A stretch of DNA of 64,000 nucleotides from Luteibacter sp. Sphag1AF (GCF_014192715.1 NZ_JACHYH010000003.1:62001-126000); one strand, 5' to 3'. Shown: positions 27,299 through 38,029, numbered from the stretch's first letter. Made by a program: numbers and translations. Notes: generated by a model from the sequence alone, not told the origin.

Positions 27299-27416
27299 GC
27301 CCAAGAGGGAGTAGTTCCAGCCCGGCATCTGATGCCCTGGCTGTGCGTCGATCGTCATCACGGATGCCCCATGCATCCCGGTCGCCGCTCCGGTTTCCCG
27401 GGAACGAGACTTTTGT
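27299..27416 (+). promoter_or_regulatory. yybP-ykoY (manganese) riboswitch upstream of terC
   Basis: The segment begins with AAGAGGGAGTAG and ends with GGAACGAGACTTTTG, the two conserved flanks of the yybP-ykoY class. Between them are paired stretches such as GGCATCTGATGCC and the GCATCC arms. This class senses Mn2+ and is known to control TerC/Alx and MntP genes. It lies about 70 nt before terC on the same strand, as expected. The assignment is from motif recall, not a covariance search. Confidence 0.85.
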
Positions 27417-27485
27417 GGTGACCACGGAGCGTGCGCTGTCCGTTGTCACTGCATTTGTCCAGCGCACGCCCCGGATATCACCCCC

Positions 27486-28163
27486 ATGGACTTCCTCACC
27501 CCCCAGTTCCTTTCCGGTCTCGGCGCCATCGTGCTGCTGGATCTCGTGCTGGCTGGCGACAACGCCATCGTCATTGCCCTCGCGGCACGCAATCTCCCGC
27601 CCCACCTGCAAAAGAAGGCCATCTTCTGGGGCACGTTCGGCGCGATTGCCCTGCGCATCATCCTTACCTTCGCGGTCATCTGGCTGCTGAAGCTTCCCGG
27701 CCTCATGCTGGTCGGCGGCCTGCTGCTGATGCCCATCGCGTGGAAACTGCTGAAGCCCGAAGAGCACGAGCCGGGCATCAGGCCGGCCGCGAGTTTTGCG
27801 GCGGCGATCCGCACCATCATCGTGGCCGACGCACTGATGGGCCTGGACAACGTGCTGGCCATCGCGGGCGCCGCGAAGGGGCACATGGGCCTGGTGGTGC
27901 TGGGCCTCGCCATCAGCGTGCCGCTGGTCGTGTGGGGCTCCACGCTGATCCTGAAGCTGATCGAGCGCTTCCCTGTCGTCGTGTACATCGGCGCAGCGGC
28001 CATCGCATGGACGGCGGCACGCATGATCGCGCACGATCATCTGATCTCGACATGGTTCGACGTGCGGCCGTGGGCACAGTGGGCGCTGGATGCGCTCTTC
28101 GTGCTGGGCATCTGCGGCGGCGGCTGGCTGATGGCACGACGCAGGCGCACTGCGCTGGCCTGA
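27486..28163 (+). CDS. TerC/Alx-family integral membrane protein, probable manganese exporter
   Basis: 225 residues with about seven membrane helices. The two acidic signatures of the family are present: LDLVLAGDNAIVIALAARNL and ADALMGLDNVLAIAG, with Asp residues likely in the metal path. Family members are linked to Mn2+ export and tellurite resistance. The start has only a weak Shine-Dalgarno, in line with riboswitch control. A strong bidirectional terminator follows. Confidence 0.92.
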   Translation: MDFLTPQFLSGLGAIVLLDLVLAGDNAIVIALAARNLPPHLQKKAIFWGTFGAIALRIILTFAVIWLLKLPGLMLVGGLLLMPIAWKLLKPEEHEPGIRPAASFAAAIRTIIVADALMGLDNVLAIAGAAKGHMGLVVLGLAISVPLVVWGSTLILKLIERFPVVVYIGAAAIAWTAARMIAHDHLISTWFDVRPWAQWALDALFVLGICGGGWLMARRRRTALA

Positions 28164-28183
28164 CCTCACGCACGTGGCGACAC

Positions 28184-28220
28184 AAAAAAGACCGCCCGGC
28201 TCGCGCCGGGCGGTCTTTTT
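28184..28220. terminator. Bidirectional terminator between terC and the outer-membrane barrel gene
   Basis: An 11-bp GC-rich stem GACCGCCCGGC / GCCGGGCGGTC with a TCGC loop, flanked by six A residues on one side and five T residues on the other, so it can stop transcripts from both directions. Confidence 0.93.
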
Positions 28221-28239
28221 ATGCTTGAAGCGAAGTGGA

Positions 28240-29085
28240 TCAGAAGCGCACGCGAACGTACGCCGCCGGGCCGTTGAGCTTCATGTCCAGATCCAGGTCG
28301 TAGTCACGCTTGTCCTGGTGCAGCTTGATCTGGGTGTACGCGTACTCCGCGCCGAAGCCCACGTTCTTCCACGGGAAGTACTCGACACCGAGCGCAGCAT
28401 CCCAGATGTGACCGTTGAGCTTGCCGCCGCTCTTCTTCACGCCCGATGCGTTGAGGTACATGCGCCACTGGTCATTGAACGCGTGACGCCAGCCGAGCTG
28501 AAGATTGGGCGCCCATGCGCTGGCGCTGGTGCTCGCGCTGTCGGATACGGAGTCACCATTGAGGCTGGCCGAACCGGAGATGCTGCCACGCACCTTGTAG
28601 TACGCCGCACCCAGGCCAACGCCGAACACGTCGTCGCCGGTACCAAACCACCATTTGTACGCGGCGCTGCCGAAGTTGAACTTCAGGTCACCCTTGACGC
28701 GCGCGGTGGCGTCAAACGGCTGACCGAGGAAGTTGATGTCTTCGTTGAGCGTCTTGGAGTGGCTGCGGTCCACTTCGTAGTAGTCAAAGCTGAAACCCTG
28801 ATGTTCACCGATCAGGAAATCCAGACGTGCGCGCGGCACGGTCTTGCGCTTTTCGAAATCCAGATCGTGCTCAAGATTCACGCTGCCCTTCGTCGTGCGA
28901 TCAGGCGTGGCTGCACCGATGGTCGTATCGTTGTTGGCGTAGTAACCGCCGAGCCAGATGCTGATGTTGTCGAGTGCGGGCGACTGCGACTTGTTCTGAG
29001 CATGCGCGCCAGTGGCGACCATTGCCAGAGAAAGAACGGCAAGACCTGCGGTGGTCTTGCCCATATGACGGATGCGGCTACGCAT
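28240..29085 (-). CDS. Small outer-membrane beta-barrel protein
   Basis: 281 residues, start supported by AGGGAG. A signal peptide ends at GAHAQN. The mature part has alternating strands such as ISIWLGGYY, RLDFLIGEHQGFSFDYY, FGVGLGAAYYKV, NLQLGWRHAF and GFGAEYAYTQI, and ends in AAYVRVRF, the aromatic C-terminal signature for barrel assembly. It is not OmpA-like at the C-terminus. It lies 165 nt after the fap-like operon and behind its terminator, so it probably has its own promoter. Function unknown. Confidence 0.8.
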   Translation of the reverse strand: MRSRIRHMGKTTAGLAVLSLAMVATGAHAQNKSQSPALDNISIWLGGYYANNDTTIGAATPDRTTKGSVNLEHDLDFEKRKTVPRARLDFLIGEHQGFSFDYYEVDRSHSKTLNEDINFLGQPFDATARVKGDLKFNFGSAAYKWWFGTGDDVFGVGLGAAYYKVRGSISGSASLNGDSVSDSASTSASAWAPNLQLGWRHAFNDQWRMYLNASGVKKSGGKLNGHIWDAALGVEYFPWKNVGFGAEYAYTQIKLHQDKRDYDLDLDMKLNGPAAYVRVRF

Positions 29086-29182
29086 GTGGTGTAACTCCCT
29101 GCTGATGCTGAATACAAAAAAGCGACGATTTCCCCGGGCCGGGATATTAACGACGCGTTATGTGTTCACTCCGTGCACGACA

Positions 29183-29213
29183 AAGACCCGCCGTTTGAAA
29201 CATGGCAGGTCTT
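29183..29213 (-). terminator. Terminator after the fap-like operon
   Basis: On the minus strand AAGACCTGCC pairs with GGCGGGTCTT (one G-T pair, 11-nt loop) and is followed by a short T run. It lies about 40 nt after the stop of the FapF-like gene. Confidence 0.7.
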
Positions 29214-29250
29214 CATCATTTGTTTAACTCAGCATCAGTGGACTGATTTC

Positions 29251-30624
29251 TCACAACGTCATAGGCAGACGCACCGTCACTGTGGTGTCAGGTGTATCGC
29301 GCGTGACGCCAACACCCAACGTGATGTTCAGCGTGCGCTTGTCGCTGAACCGATATGAGCCACCAATCAGAAGTGACCCAAGTACAGAACGCGCGGAACC
29401 CGCAAGCGGTTGTCCGTTCTGCTCCACTCGACCCACAAAACTCTGGTCGTAACCGATGCTGATGGATGCCTTCTCATTGAGCGCCAGGCCCATGCCGACG
29501 CTGACGTCTGCAATATCACCCGCCTTGACCGTGCCCAGATATTGTTTTCCCGCCAGAAGCACATTGCGGCTGACGTTGTATCGCGTGAAGTTGTGCAGAT
29601 AACTGAGGTTGCCAAAGAACACGACAGGGTCAGACGGATAGAGCCAGGTCACACCTGCCTGCGCGGAGTAGAAGCCTGTGCCAGTGGGAAGTTGCAAGGG
29701 CAAGCCGGTGCCGGTGGCGTTCTCGACGCAACGGGTCACGCAGTCAGTCGTGACTTCAAAGGGATCCCTGCCCGTGCGCGACTTGGCGCGGAACCAGCCC
29801 ACGTAATACGGCTTGTCGGCACCGCCGTCGTTGAGCTGGTAGCGCAATGTGGCTTCCACATCGCCGATGCCCTTGCCGCTGGATGTGAAAAGATTGTCCT
29901 GGGCTGTGCCGGTGAAAATTTCGCGACTGATCGTATCGGTATGGCCATCCGCGTAGGGAACGCGCACTTCCAGTTCCATGCGATTGGTCAGGCCATAGCG
30001 GGCGGCAATCGCTGCGGTTTGCGTCGTGGTTTTCACCTGACGGACGTCGATCAGGCCAATGAGGATGGCGGGAATGACGGTGTAGCCGACCAGTGCCACG
30101 CGGTCGCTGGAGGAATAGCCGTACTGATACGAAGGCTCGACGATGAGCTTTCCTTTCGGCGTGAGCACGCCGGGCTGATCGAAGATCGGCGCAACTTCCG
30201 GCGGACGATCTGCGGTGGCCGGCGCTTTGCCCACGGGCCCGGAAGTCTGCGCCACCGTGTCCTGCGTGGGCGCCTGCGGCGCACCGGAAGACGACGACGT
30301 GGGTGCGGCGGACTGGCCTGATGCCGCCAGCGAACCGGCACGGCTGGTATCCAGCGCGCTCAGTCCGACGGCTTTGCGAAGATCATTGAATTCGGCCTCC
30401 TGCTGGGCCAGTGCCCGCTTCATGTCTTCCAGCTGAGCGGCCTGTTCGGCCACCTTGCTGCGCATGGCGTCGAGCTTTTGTGATTGCGCGGCGACGCGAT
30501 CCCGCAATGCCGGATCAACCGGCGTATCGGTGGCCAGCGCGTTTCCTATGCTCCATGGCAGACACGCCATGAGAAGGGACCCCAGAACTTTCGCTGCGTG
30601 CGGATTCCTGCCGATCCGATGCAT
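29251..30624 (-). CDS. FapF-like outer-membrane amyloid secretion channel
   Basis: 457 residues. A signal-like N-terminus (to about residue 31) is followed by a coiled coil at about 40-86 (heptads in VAAQSQKLDAMRSKVAEQ), a Ser/Ala/Pro linker to about 145, then a beta-barrel that starts DQPGVLTPKGKLIVEPS and ends VTVRLPMTL. This architecture (trimerising coiled coil, linker, 12-strand barrel, the VLTPKG...EPS motif, and a following RYGLTNRMELEVRVPY) matches FapF, which exports Fap amyloid subunits. Neighbours include FapD- and FapE-like genes, which supports the call. It is separated by 3 nt from the FapE-like gene. Confidence 0.75.
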   Translation of the reverse strand: MHRIGRNPHAAKVLGSLLMACLPWSIGNALATDTPVDPALRDRVAAQSQKLDAMRSKVAEQAAQLEDMKRALAQQEAEFNDLRKAVGLSALDTSRAGSLAASGQSAAPTSSSSGAPQAPTQDTVAQTSGPVGKAPATADRPPEVAPIFDQPGVLTPKGKLIVEPSYQYGYSSSDRVALVGYTVIPAILIGLIDVRQVKTTTQTAAIAARYGLTNRMELEVRVPYADGHTDTISREIFTGTAQDNLFTSSGKGIGDVEATLRYQLNDGGADKPYYVGWFRAKSRTGRDPFEVTTDCVTRCVENATGTGLPLQLPTGTGFYSAQAGVTWLYPSDPVVFFGNLSYLHNFTRYNVSRNVLLAGKQYLGTVKAGDIADVSVGMGLALNEKASISIGYDQSFVGRVEQNGQPLAGSARSVLGSLLIGGSYRFSDKRTLNITLGVGVTRDTPDTTVTVRLPMTL

Positions 30625-30627
30625 ACG

Positions 30628-31290
30628 TCAATTACCCCTGAAGCGAACGACCGCGTCCTGAATGGTGTTGCTCAGCTGCGTACTGTCCAGTAGTCGCAGA
30701 CTGTTGACCGACGCGTTGATCGTGGTGGTGGCCGAGATGGCCTGATTGTCGAGCGAGTTCTGCACGACGAATGCGGGTACGGTGAGCGACTGCGCAGTCA
30801 ACGCAGGCAGCGAAGCGGTGGGCATGGTCCCGATGGCGGTGGGCACATTGGCCGCGCCGACGGAGGTTGGCGACACACTTGCCGCAGTCTGCACGGCCGA
30901 TGCCGCCGCAGCGGCCTGGGTGATCGCCGCACTGGTGGCCGCCGCAGACTGCGCCGTGTTTTGTGTGAGCACCGGATTGACACTGTTGCCCGCACCATTT
31001 GCAATGACGGTGGGGCCGAATGCCTGCGCGAGCGCGGTCGCCTGCGCGGCGGTGATCTTCGAGACGTCGGGAATGCTTATGCTGTTGCGCACCTGCGTCA
31101 TGCCGTCAACGATGACGGTGCGCTCGATGCCGAAGGATACTTTCAGGCCGTCACCGATATCGAAGCCGCCCCGCTCCGATTCCAGTCGCGCATCGGATAC
31201 AGGCGTCCATTCGTCGGCATGAGCATGGGACGCCAGGGCGCATGCGCCACATCCGGCGACCAGAAGAAACGAAGTGCGCTGAAGTTTCAT
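30628..31290 (-). CDS. FapE-like secreted protein
   Basis: 220 residues. A signal peptide (ends SHAHAD) is followed by LESERGGFDIGDGLKVSFGIER, seen here as ERGGFDIGDGLKVSFGIER, then an Ala/Gln/Ser-rich central region (about 100-170) and a C-terminal block FVVQNSLDNQAISATTTINA with SVNSLRLL. The RGGF-SFGIER start and the C-terminal NTT/IN pattern recall FapE, a minor fibre component. The start overlaps the C39 gene stop by 4 nt (ATGA). Function is inferred from context; the family match is not exact. Confidence 0.65.
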   Translation of the reverse strand: MKLQRTSFLLVAGCGACALASHAHADEWTPVSDARLESERGGFDIGDGLKVSFGIERTVIVDGMTQVRNSISIPDVSKITAAQATALAQAFGPTVIANGAGNSVNPVLTQNTAQSAAATSAAITQAAAAASAVQTAASVSPTSVGAANVPTAIGTMPTASLPALTAQSLTVPAFVVQNSLDNQAISATTTINASVNSLRLLDSTQLSNTIQDAVVRFRGN

Positions 31291-31970
31291 ATGTCACCTG
31301 GTCCCCGCTTGGGCATGACGATCGGAGCCAGTCCGTTGCGCTGGATGCCTTCGGCCAGTGGCGCGGACGGGGCGGCCTGCCAGTCGCGGGGACTGTTGAA
31401 GATCGCTTTGTCGCGCTCGTTATGGATGACGAACACGAGGTGGCTTTTCCACATGGCTTCAAACCGCTCTCGTGACATCGAATGCGTGCCGGTCGCCGGA
31501 TCTCCGACGAGAACGCGTCCGTATTGCATGCCCTTGACCACGACGAAGTGGTGATACCCGCGCTCGTTGATCAGCACGATGGCGGGAAGGCCCTGCTCCC
31601 TGAGCTTGTCCAGCGGCAGATCGAAACCGTCGGCTTCAAAGCCGCGCGTGGCGAGAAAGCGCTTGATGTCCAGCAACGAAAATCCTTCGCGGCGAATCTT
31701 GTCGCGATCGCCTGCGGCATACATCGCATCGAACGCCGTCTGTTCGTTGGTCGGCTCGCCGTACTGGAAGGTAAGCAGCGTGGCTACCGCCGCCGATCCG
31801 CAGCTGAAGTCGTACTTCTGATGGATGGTGTTGCGAAACCGCGCCTCTTTCAGGCTGGTCAGATGGAATGGATAGGAAACACCGGGACTGGTCTGAACTT
31901 CGGCCGTCGCGGCCCACGCGGGGCCGACGACACCGACGCATGCCAGCAGAAGCAGTCCCGCTGCTTTCAT
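31287..31970 (-). CDS. C39-family peptidase, FapD-like
   Basis: 227 residues. A signal peptide (ends PAWAA) is followed by a papain-like C39 domain with Cys57 in YDFSCGSAAVATLL, His141 in GYHHFVVVKG and Asp157 in LVGDPATG. The C39 fold is normally a maturation protease of peptide exporters; the periplasmic stand-alone form beside FapE/FapF genes is FapD, which is needed for Fap amyloid export. The gene overlaps its neighbours by 4 nt on both sides (ATGA), so the three are translated together. Confidence 0.85.
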   Translation of the reverse strand: MKAAGLLLLACVGVVGPAWAATAEVQTSPGVSYPFHLTSLKEARFRNTIHQKYDFSCGSAAVATLLTFQYGEPTNEQTAFDAMYAAGDRDKIRREGFSLLDIKRFLATRGFEADGFDLPLDKLREQGLPAIVLINERGYHHFVVVKGMQYGRVLVGDPATGTHSMSRERFEAMWKSHLVFVIHNERDKAIFNSPRDWQAAPSAPLAEGIQRNGLAPIVMPKRGPGDI

Positions 31971-32317
31971 TGCACAAGTCGCACGTTGATGATGGTGGCG
32001 TTCTGGATCAGGACGTTGTTGCCGGAGTTCTGAATGACGGTGGGCAAGCCTGCCGCCCCCTGGAATGAGTTGGCCTCGATGGCGTTCATGCCGGTGTTCA
32101 CATGACTGGCCTGGGCGTCACTGACGCTGCCGTCTGTGCTGATGCCGTTGGTTGTTGTATCGGTACCGCCTGACATGCTGCCCAGCGTGCTGCTGGCGAC
32201 GGCGGGCCCCAGTTCATTGCCGTCAGGTGGCGGCGTGGCGCAGGCGATGCCTGCGAAGCTGGCGATCCCCAGCGCGAGCAGTGTGGCTTGCAGGCGCGAA
32301 ACGGGTGGCGTGAACAT
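31967..32317 (-). CDS. Small secreted protein of the fap-like operon
   Basis: 116 residues with an AGGGAGAA site. A signal peptide (cleavage near ACATP) is followed by a Ser/Thr/Gly/Asn-rich mature part (LGSMSGGTDTTTNGIS, SVSDAQASHVNTGMNAI) and a C-terminal motif VIQNSGNNVLIQNATIINV. The pattern suggests a minor subunit, nucleator or chaperone comparable to FapA/FapB. It shares its C-terminal motif with the large Gly-rich protein and the FapE-like protein. I cannot assign it to one Fap component. Confidence 0.65.
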   Translation of the reverse strand: MFTPPVSRLQATLLALGIASFAGIACATPPPDGNELGPAVASSTLGSMSGGTDTTTNGISTDGSVSDAQASHVNTGMNAIEANSFQGAAGLPTVIQNSGNNVLIQNATIINVRLVQ

Positions 32318-32344
32318 GACTTTCTCCCTGCGGGATGGAAGAAA

Positions 32345-32374
32345 GTCCGCGGTGCGATGAAGCGCACCGCGGAC
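32345..32374 (-). terminator. Hairpin between the Gly-rich subunit gene and the rest of the fap-like operon
   Basis: A perfect 12-bp GC-rich stem GTCCGCGGTGCG / CGCACCGCGGAC with a 6-nt loop lies 14 nt after the stop of the Gly-rich gene; only TTTC follows on the minus strand. It could partly terminate transcription or protect the 3' end of the upstream message, giving more of the first product. Confidence 0.6.
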
Positions 32375-32387
32375 CTCACGTGCTACC

Positions 32388-33380
32388 TCAGTGACCCACG
32401 TTCAGATTCGCCTGGACGTTTACGCTCTGCTGAAGGAGCGAAGCGCCACCGGTGTTCTGCGCGATCACGAGTACACCCGCCGCCGCCGCGCCAGCGCCTT
32501 CCATGTGGTTGGCCATGTCGAAGCTGCCCGCATCGACACTGTTCGACCCACCTGCGCCGCCCGCGCCACCGGATGCTCCACTTCCGGCACCGCCGGACCC
32601 TGAACCGCCTGCGCCGCCCGCTGCGCCCGCACCCGCTGATGCGGTTGCGTCGCCGCTTGCACCGCCAACACCCATGCCATCACCGCTGGTGCTGGTGGAT
32701 GCACCTGACGTGCCTGCGCCGCCCGTGCTGGCGCTTGCGCCGCCGGTGGACGAGCCACCACCGTTGCGTACGCGAGCCAGGCCGCCATCGCCATCTGCTG
32801 CGCCGCCTGCGGATGAACTGAGCGCGCCAGAATCGCCGCTTGCGCCGCCGCCGTCACCGGCCGCGCCACTATGTGAACGGGAATTGCCGCCAGCGCCGCC
32901 GGAGCCGCCGCGACCACCGCTACCCGTGGCACCGTAGCCCGCACCGCCGGAACCGCCACGGCCACCCGCCGCGCTGCCCGTGTTGCTGGCAATATTGCCG
33001 TTGCTCATCGTGGTGACGCCGGTCACTTCACCGCTGAGGTTGATCTCGGCGATGGCGTTGCTGACATTGAACGAATCGGAGAGCGATGCGCTTGCGGTGC
33101 CGCCATTGTTGGCCGATGCACTGCCCTGGCCCGTGGCATACGCATCACCACTGTTGCCGCGCATGTTGCCGTTGTCCTGATTGGACTGATCGCTGTAGTG
33201 CGTGCTGGAATTGTTGTTCTGATTCGAGTTGTTTGCGTTGTCTGTCGATGTGGTCTGTGTGGCTGTCGAGTGCCGCTGGGCAGACGCACCTGCGCCGCCA
33301 GTGAGCGTGTCGTCGGCCATCGCCGGAAGGGCGAAGCCGATGCCGATGCAGATCGCGGTAGCGAGCAAGGTCTTACGCAT
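32388..33380 (-). CDS. Gly/Ala/Ser-rich secreted protein, candidate amyloid subunit
   Basis: 330 residues with an AGGAGA site. A signal peptide (ends PAMADD), an Asn/Gln/Ser/Thr-rich stretch (about 38-95), a segment SFNVSNAIAEINLSGEV near 103-119, a low-complexity Gly/Ala/Ser region (about 137-280, GGSGG and GGAGG runs), and a conserved-looking tail at 303-330 ending QNTGGASLLQQSVNVQANLN. The tail resembles the Q/N-rich motifs of Fap and curli subunits, but classic 30-40-residue Fap repeats are absent. It is the first gene of the operon, the position of the structural genes. It might instead be a minor adhesin-like partner. Confidence 0.65.
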   Translation of the reverse strand: MRKTLLATAICIGIGFALPAMADDTLTGGAGASAQRHSTATQTTSTDNANNSNQNNNSSTHYSDQSNQDNGNMRGNSGDAYATGQGSASANNGGTASASLSDSFNVSNAIAEINLSGEVTGVTTMSNGNIASNTGSAAGGRGGSGGAGYGATGSGGRGGSGGAGGNSRSHSGAAGDGGGASGDSGALSSSAGGAADGDGGLARVRNGGGSSTGGASASTGGAGTSGASTSTSGDGMGVGGASGDATASAGAGAAGGAGGSGSGGAGSGASGGAGGAGGSNSVDAGSFDMANHMEGAGAAAAGVLVIAQNTGGASLLQQSVNVQANLNVGH

Positions 33381-35761
<2,381 letters not shown>

Positions 35762-35788
35762 CGGGCAGCAGGCTCGCTGCCACACATC

Positions 35789-35817
35789 TGTGCCAGCCCG
35801 GCTTGCGGGCTGGCACA
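35789..35817. terminator. Hairpin between convergent fadH and prpC
   Basis: A perfect 12-bp stem TGTGCCAGCCCG / CGGGCTGGCACA with a GCTTG loop lies between the stop codons of the two convergent genes. No T run follows on either side. Confidence 0.6.
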
Positions 35818-35827
35818 GGCGAATGGA

Positions 35828-36976
35828 TCAACGCTTCTCGATGGGCACGTAGACCTGATCTTCCGGACCCGTGTAGTTCGCACTCGGGCGGATGATCTTT
35901 CCATCTTCGCGCTGCTCGATCACGTGCGCGCTCCAGCCCGACGTGCGGGCCAGCACGAACAGCGGCGTGAACATGGCGGTGGGCACACCCATCATGTGAT
36001 ACGCCGAGGCCGAGTACCAGTCGAGATTGGGGAACATCTTCTTCTGCTCCCACATCAGTTTCTCGATGCGCTCGGACACGTCGAACAGGCGCGGGTTGCC
36101 GCCGTCGGTGCAGAGCTTGCGCGCGATTTCCTTGATGATCTCGTTGCGCGGATCGGACACGGTGTACACCGGATGGCCGAAACCGATGATGATTTCCTTG
36201 CGCTCAACGCGCGCACGGATATCCGCTTCAGCCTCGCTGGCGTTGCGATAGCGCGCGATGATTTCCATCGCCACCTCGTTGGCGCCGCCATGCTTCGGAC
36301 CACGCAGCGCGCCGATGGCACCGGTGATGGCCGAGTAGATGTCCGAACCGGTACCGGCGATGACGCGTGCCGTGAACGTACTGGCATTGAACTCGTGCTC
36401 GGCGTACAGCACCAGCGAACGGTCCAGTGCGTGTGCGTGCAGTTCGCTGGCCTTGCGACCGTGCAGCAGGTGCAGAAAGTGCGCGGCGATGGAGTCATCG
36501 TCCGTCTCGGTTTCGATGCGCTTGCCGTTGTGGCTGAAGTGGTACCAGTACAGCAGCATGGAACCGAAGCTCGCCATCAGGCGATCCGCGATGTCGCGAG
36601 CGCCGGTGACGTTGTGATCTTCCTTCTCCGGAAGCACGGTGCCCAGCACCGATGCACCCGTGCGCAGCACGTCCATCGGATGGGTGGCGGCGGGAAGCAG
36701 CTCCATCGCGCTCTTGACCGGCGCAGGCAGGCCACGCAGGCGCTTCAGCTTGGCGCGATAGGCATTGAGCTCGGTCCAGTTCGGCAGCACGCCGTGAACC
36801 AGCAGGTAAGCCACTTCCTCGAAGCAGCCCTTCGCGGCGAGGTCATGAATGTCGTAGCCGCGGTAATGCAGGTCGTTACCGCTGCGACCCACCGTGCAGA
36901 GCGCGGTGTTGCCAGCGGCGACGCCGGACAGCGCAACGGATTTCTTTGCCTTGGGCAACGTGGATGTATCGCTCAT
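35828..36976 (-). CDS. prpC: 2-methylcitrate synthase
   Basis: 382 residues, the length of the short bacterial citrate-synthase type. It condenses propionyl-CoA with oxaloacetate. Active-site motifs: [20 protein letters not shown] with its conserved His, GPKHGGANE with the catalytic His, and [12 protein letters not shown]. It lies 49 nt after prpB, so the pair is an operon. Some members also accept acetyl-CoA; the methylcitrate assignment relies on the prpB neighbour and prpD in the window. Confidence 0.95.
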   Translation of the reverse strand: MSDTSTLPKAKKSVALSGVAAGNTALCTVGRSGNDLHYRGYDIHDLAAKGCFEEVAYLLVHGVLPNWTELNAYRAKLKRLRGLPAPVKSAMELLPAATHPMDVLRTGASVLGTVLPEKEDHNVTGARDIADRLMASFGSMLLYWYHFSHNGKRIETETDDDSIAAHFLHLLHGRKASELHAHALDRSLVLYAEHEFNASTFTARVIAGTGSDIYSAITGAIGALRGPKHGGANEVAMEIIARYRNASEAEADIRARVERKEIIIGFGHPVYTVSDPRNEIIKEIARKLCTDGGNPRLFDVSERIEKLMWEQKKMFPNLDWYSASAYHMMGVPTAMFTPLFVLARTSGWSAHVIEQREDGKIIRPSANYTGPEDQVYVPIEKR

Positions 36977-37025
36977 CAGAACAATCTCCTTGACGCATGA
37001 AACGTGACGTTACGTAGGGAAGCGA

Positions 37026-37913
37026 TCAACCTTTCTTCGAGAACAACTCGTCGAGGCGACGCTCATATTCGTGGTAACCAATGCGGTCGTACAGTTCTTC
37101 GCGCGTCTGCATCGTGTCGATGACATTGCGCTGATGACCATCACGACGAATGGCGGTGTACACATTCTCGGCCGCCTTGTTCATGGCGCGGAATGCGGAA
37201 AGCGGATACAGCACGATGCCGACGCCGACACTGGCCAGTTCTTCCACGCTGAAGAGCGGGGTCTGGCCGAACTCGGTGATGTTGGCCAGCACGGGCACTT
37301 TGACGGCATCGACGAAGCGCTGATACGTGGCAAGGTCGTACGCCGCCTCGGCGAAGATGCCATCAGCCCCTGCTTCCACGCAGGCGATGGCGCGCTCGAT
37401 GGCAGCATCCACGCCCTGGGCAGCGATGGCATCGGTGCGGGCGATGAGGAAGAAGTCGGCATCGGTCTTTGCGTCGGCGGCCGCCTTGACGCGGTCGGCC
37501 ATTTCTTCCGTCGTGACAATTTCCTTGCCCGGACGATGACCGCAGCGCTTCGCTCCCACCTGGTCTTCGATGTGGCAGGCGGCGGCGCCAGACTTGATGA
37601 GGCTCTTGACCGTGCGGGCGATGTTGAATGCGCTGGGACCGAAGCCGGTGTCGATGTCGACCATCAGCGGCAGGTCGCACACGTCGGTGATGCGACGCAC
37701 GTCGGTCAACACGTCGTCCATCGTGTTGATGCCAAGGTCAGGCAGACCCAGTGAACCGGCAGCCACGCCGCCGCCCGACAGGTAGATGGCGCGATAGCCT
37801 GCACGCTTTGCCAGCAGCGCATGGTTCGCGTTGATCGCGCCGATGACCTGCAGCGGATGCTCCGCTGCCAGCGCGGCCCTGAATTGCGCGCCGGGTGATG
37901 CAAGCTGTGCCAT
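37026..37913 (-). CDS. prpB: 2-methylisocitrate lyase
   Basis: 295 residues from the ATG at 37913 with a GGAG-like site; a longer frame to 37988 is not supported. It splits 2-methylisocitrate into pyruvate and succinate. The catalytic cysteine Cys124 lies in KRCGHRPGK, the isocitrate-lyase superfamily motif. MVDIDTGFG provides metal-binding Asp residues. It is the first gene of the prpB-prpC pair and is divergent from the symporter gene. No prpR activator gene is beside it. Confidence 0.96.
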   Translation of the reverse strand: MAQLASPGAQFRAALAAEHPLQVIGAINANHALLAKRAGYRAIYLSGGGVAAGSLGLPDLGINTMDDVLTDVRRITDVCDLPLMVDIDTGFGPSAFNIARTVKSLIKSGAAACHIEDQVGAKRCGHRPGKEIVTTEEMADRVKAAADAKTDADFFLIARTDAIAAQGVDAAIERAIACVEAGADGIFAEAAYDLATYQRFVDAVKVPVLANITEFGQTPLFSVEELASVGVGIVLYPLSAFRAMNKAAENVYTAIRRDGHQRNVIDTMQTREELYDRIGYHEYERRLDELFSKKG

Positions 37914-38029
37914 GGAACACTCCGCGTAAAACCGGGATTTTAGCGCAGGCATGTGACTTTCCACTCGCTGCAACGCGTCATGCGGCACCTGACCGTGACG
38001 AACCGGTACATCCCGGTTACAGTCGAGAC

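Noticed and set aside
27201-28169. N-terminal extension of prpD giving an 806-residue protein
   Set aside because: The extra part is antisense to terC and the riboswitch and has no similarity to PrpD; the ATG at 27200 matches the usual PrpD start.
31287-31970. C39 peptidase as part of a bacteriocin ABC exporter
   Set aside because: There is no ABC or membrane domain attached or adjacent, and the protein has its own signal peptide.
32800-33000. Repeats in the Gly-rich gene as a CRISPR or tandem repeat array
   Set aside because: The repetition follows codons for Gly, Ala and Ser in an intact reading frame with signal peptide and ribosome site; no regular spacers.
29251-33380. Curli (csg) type amyloid system
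   Set aside because: No CsgG, CsgE or CsgF-like gene is present; the C39 protease and coiled-coil/barrel channel point to the Fap type.
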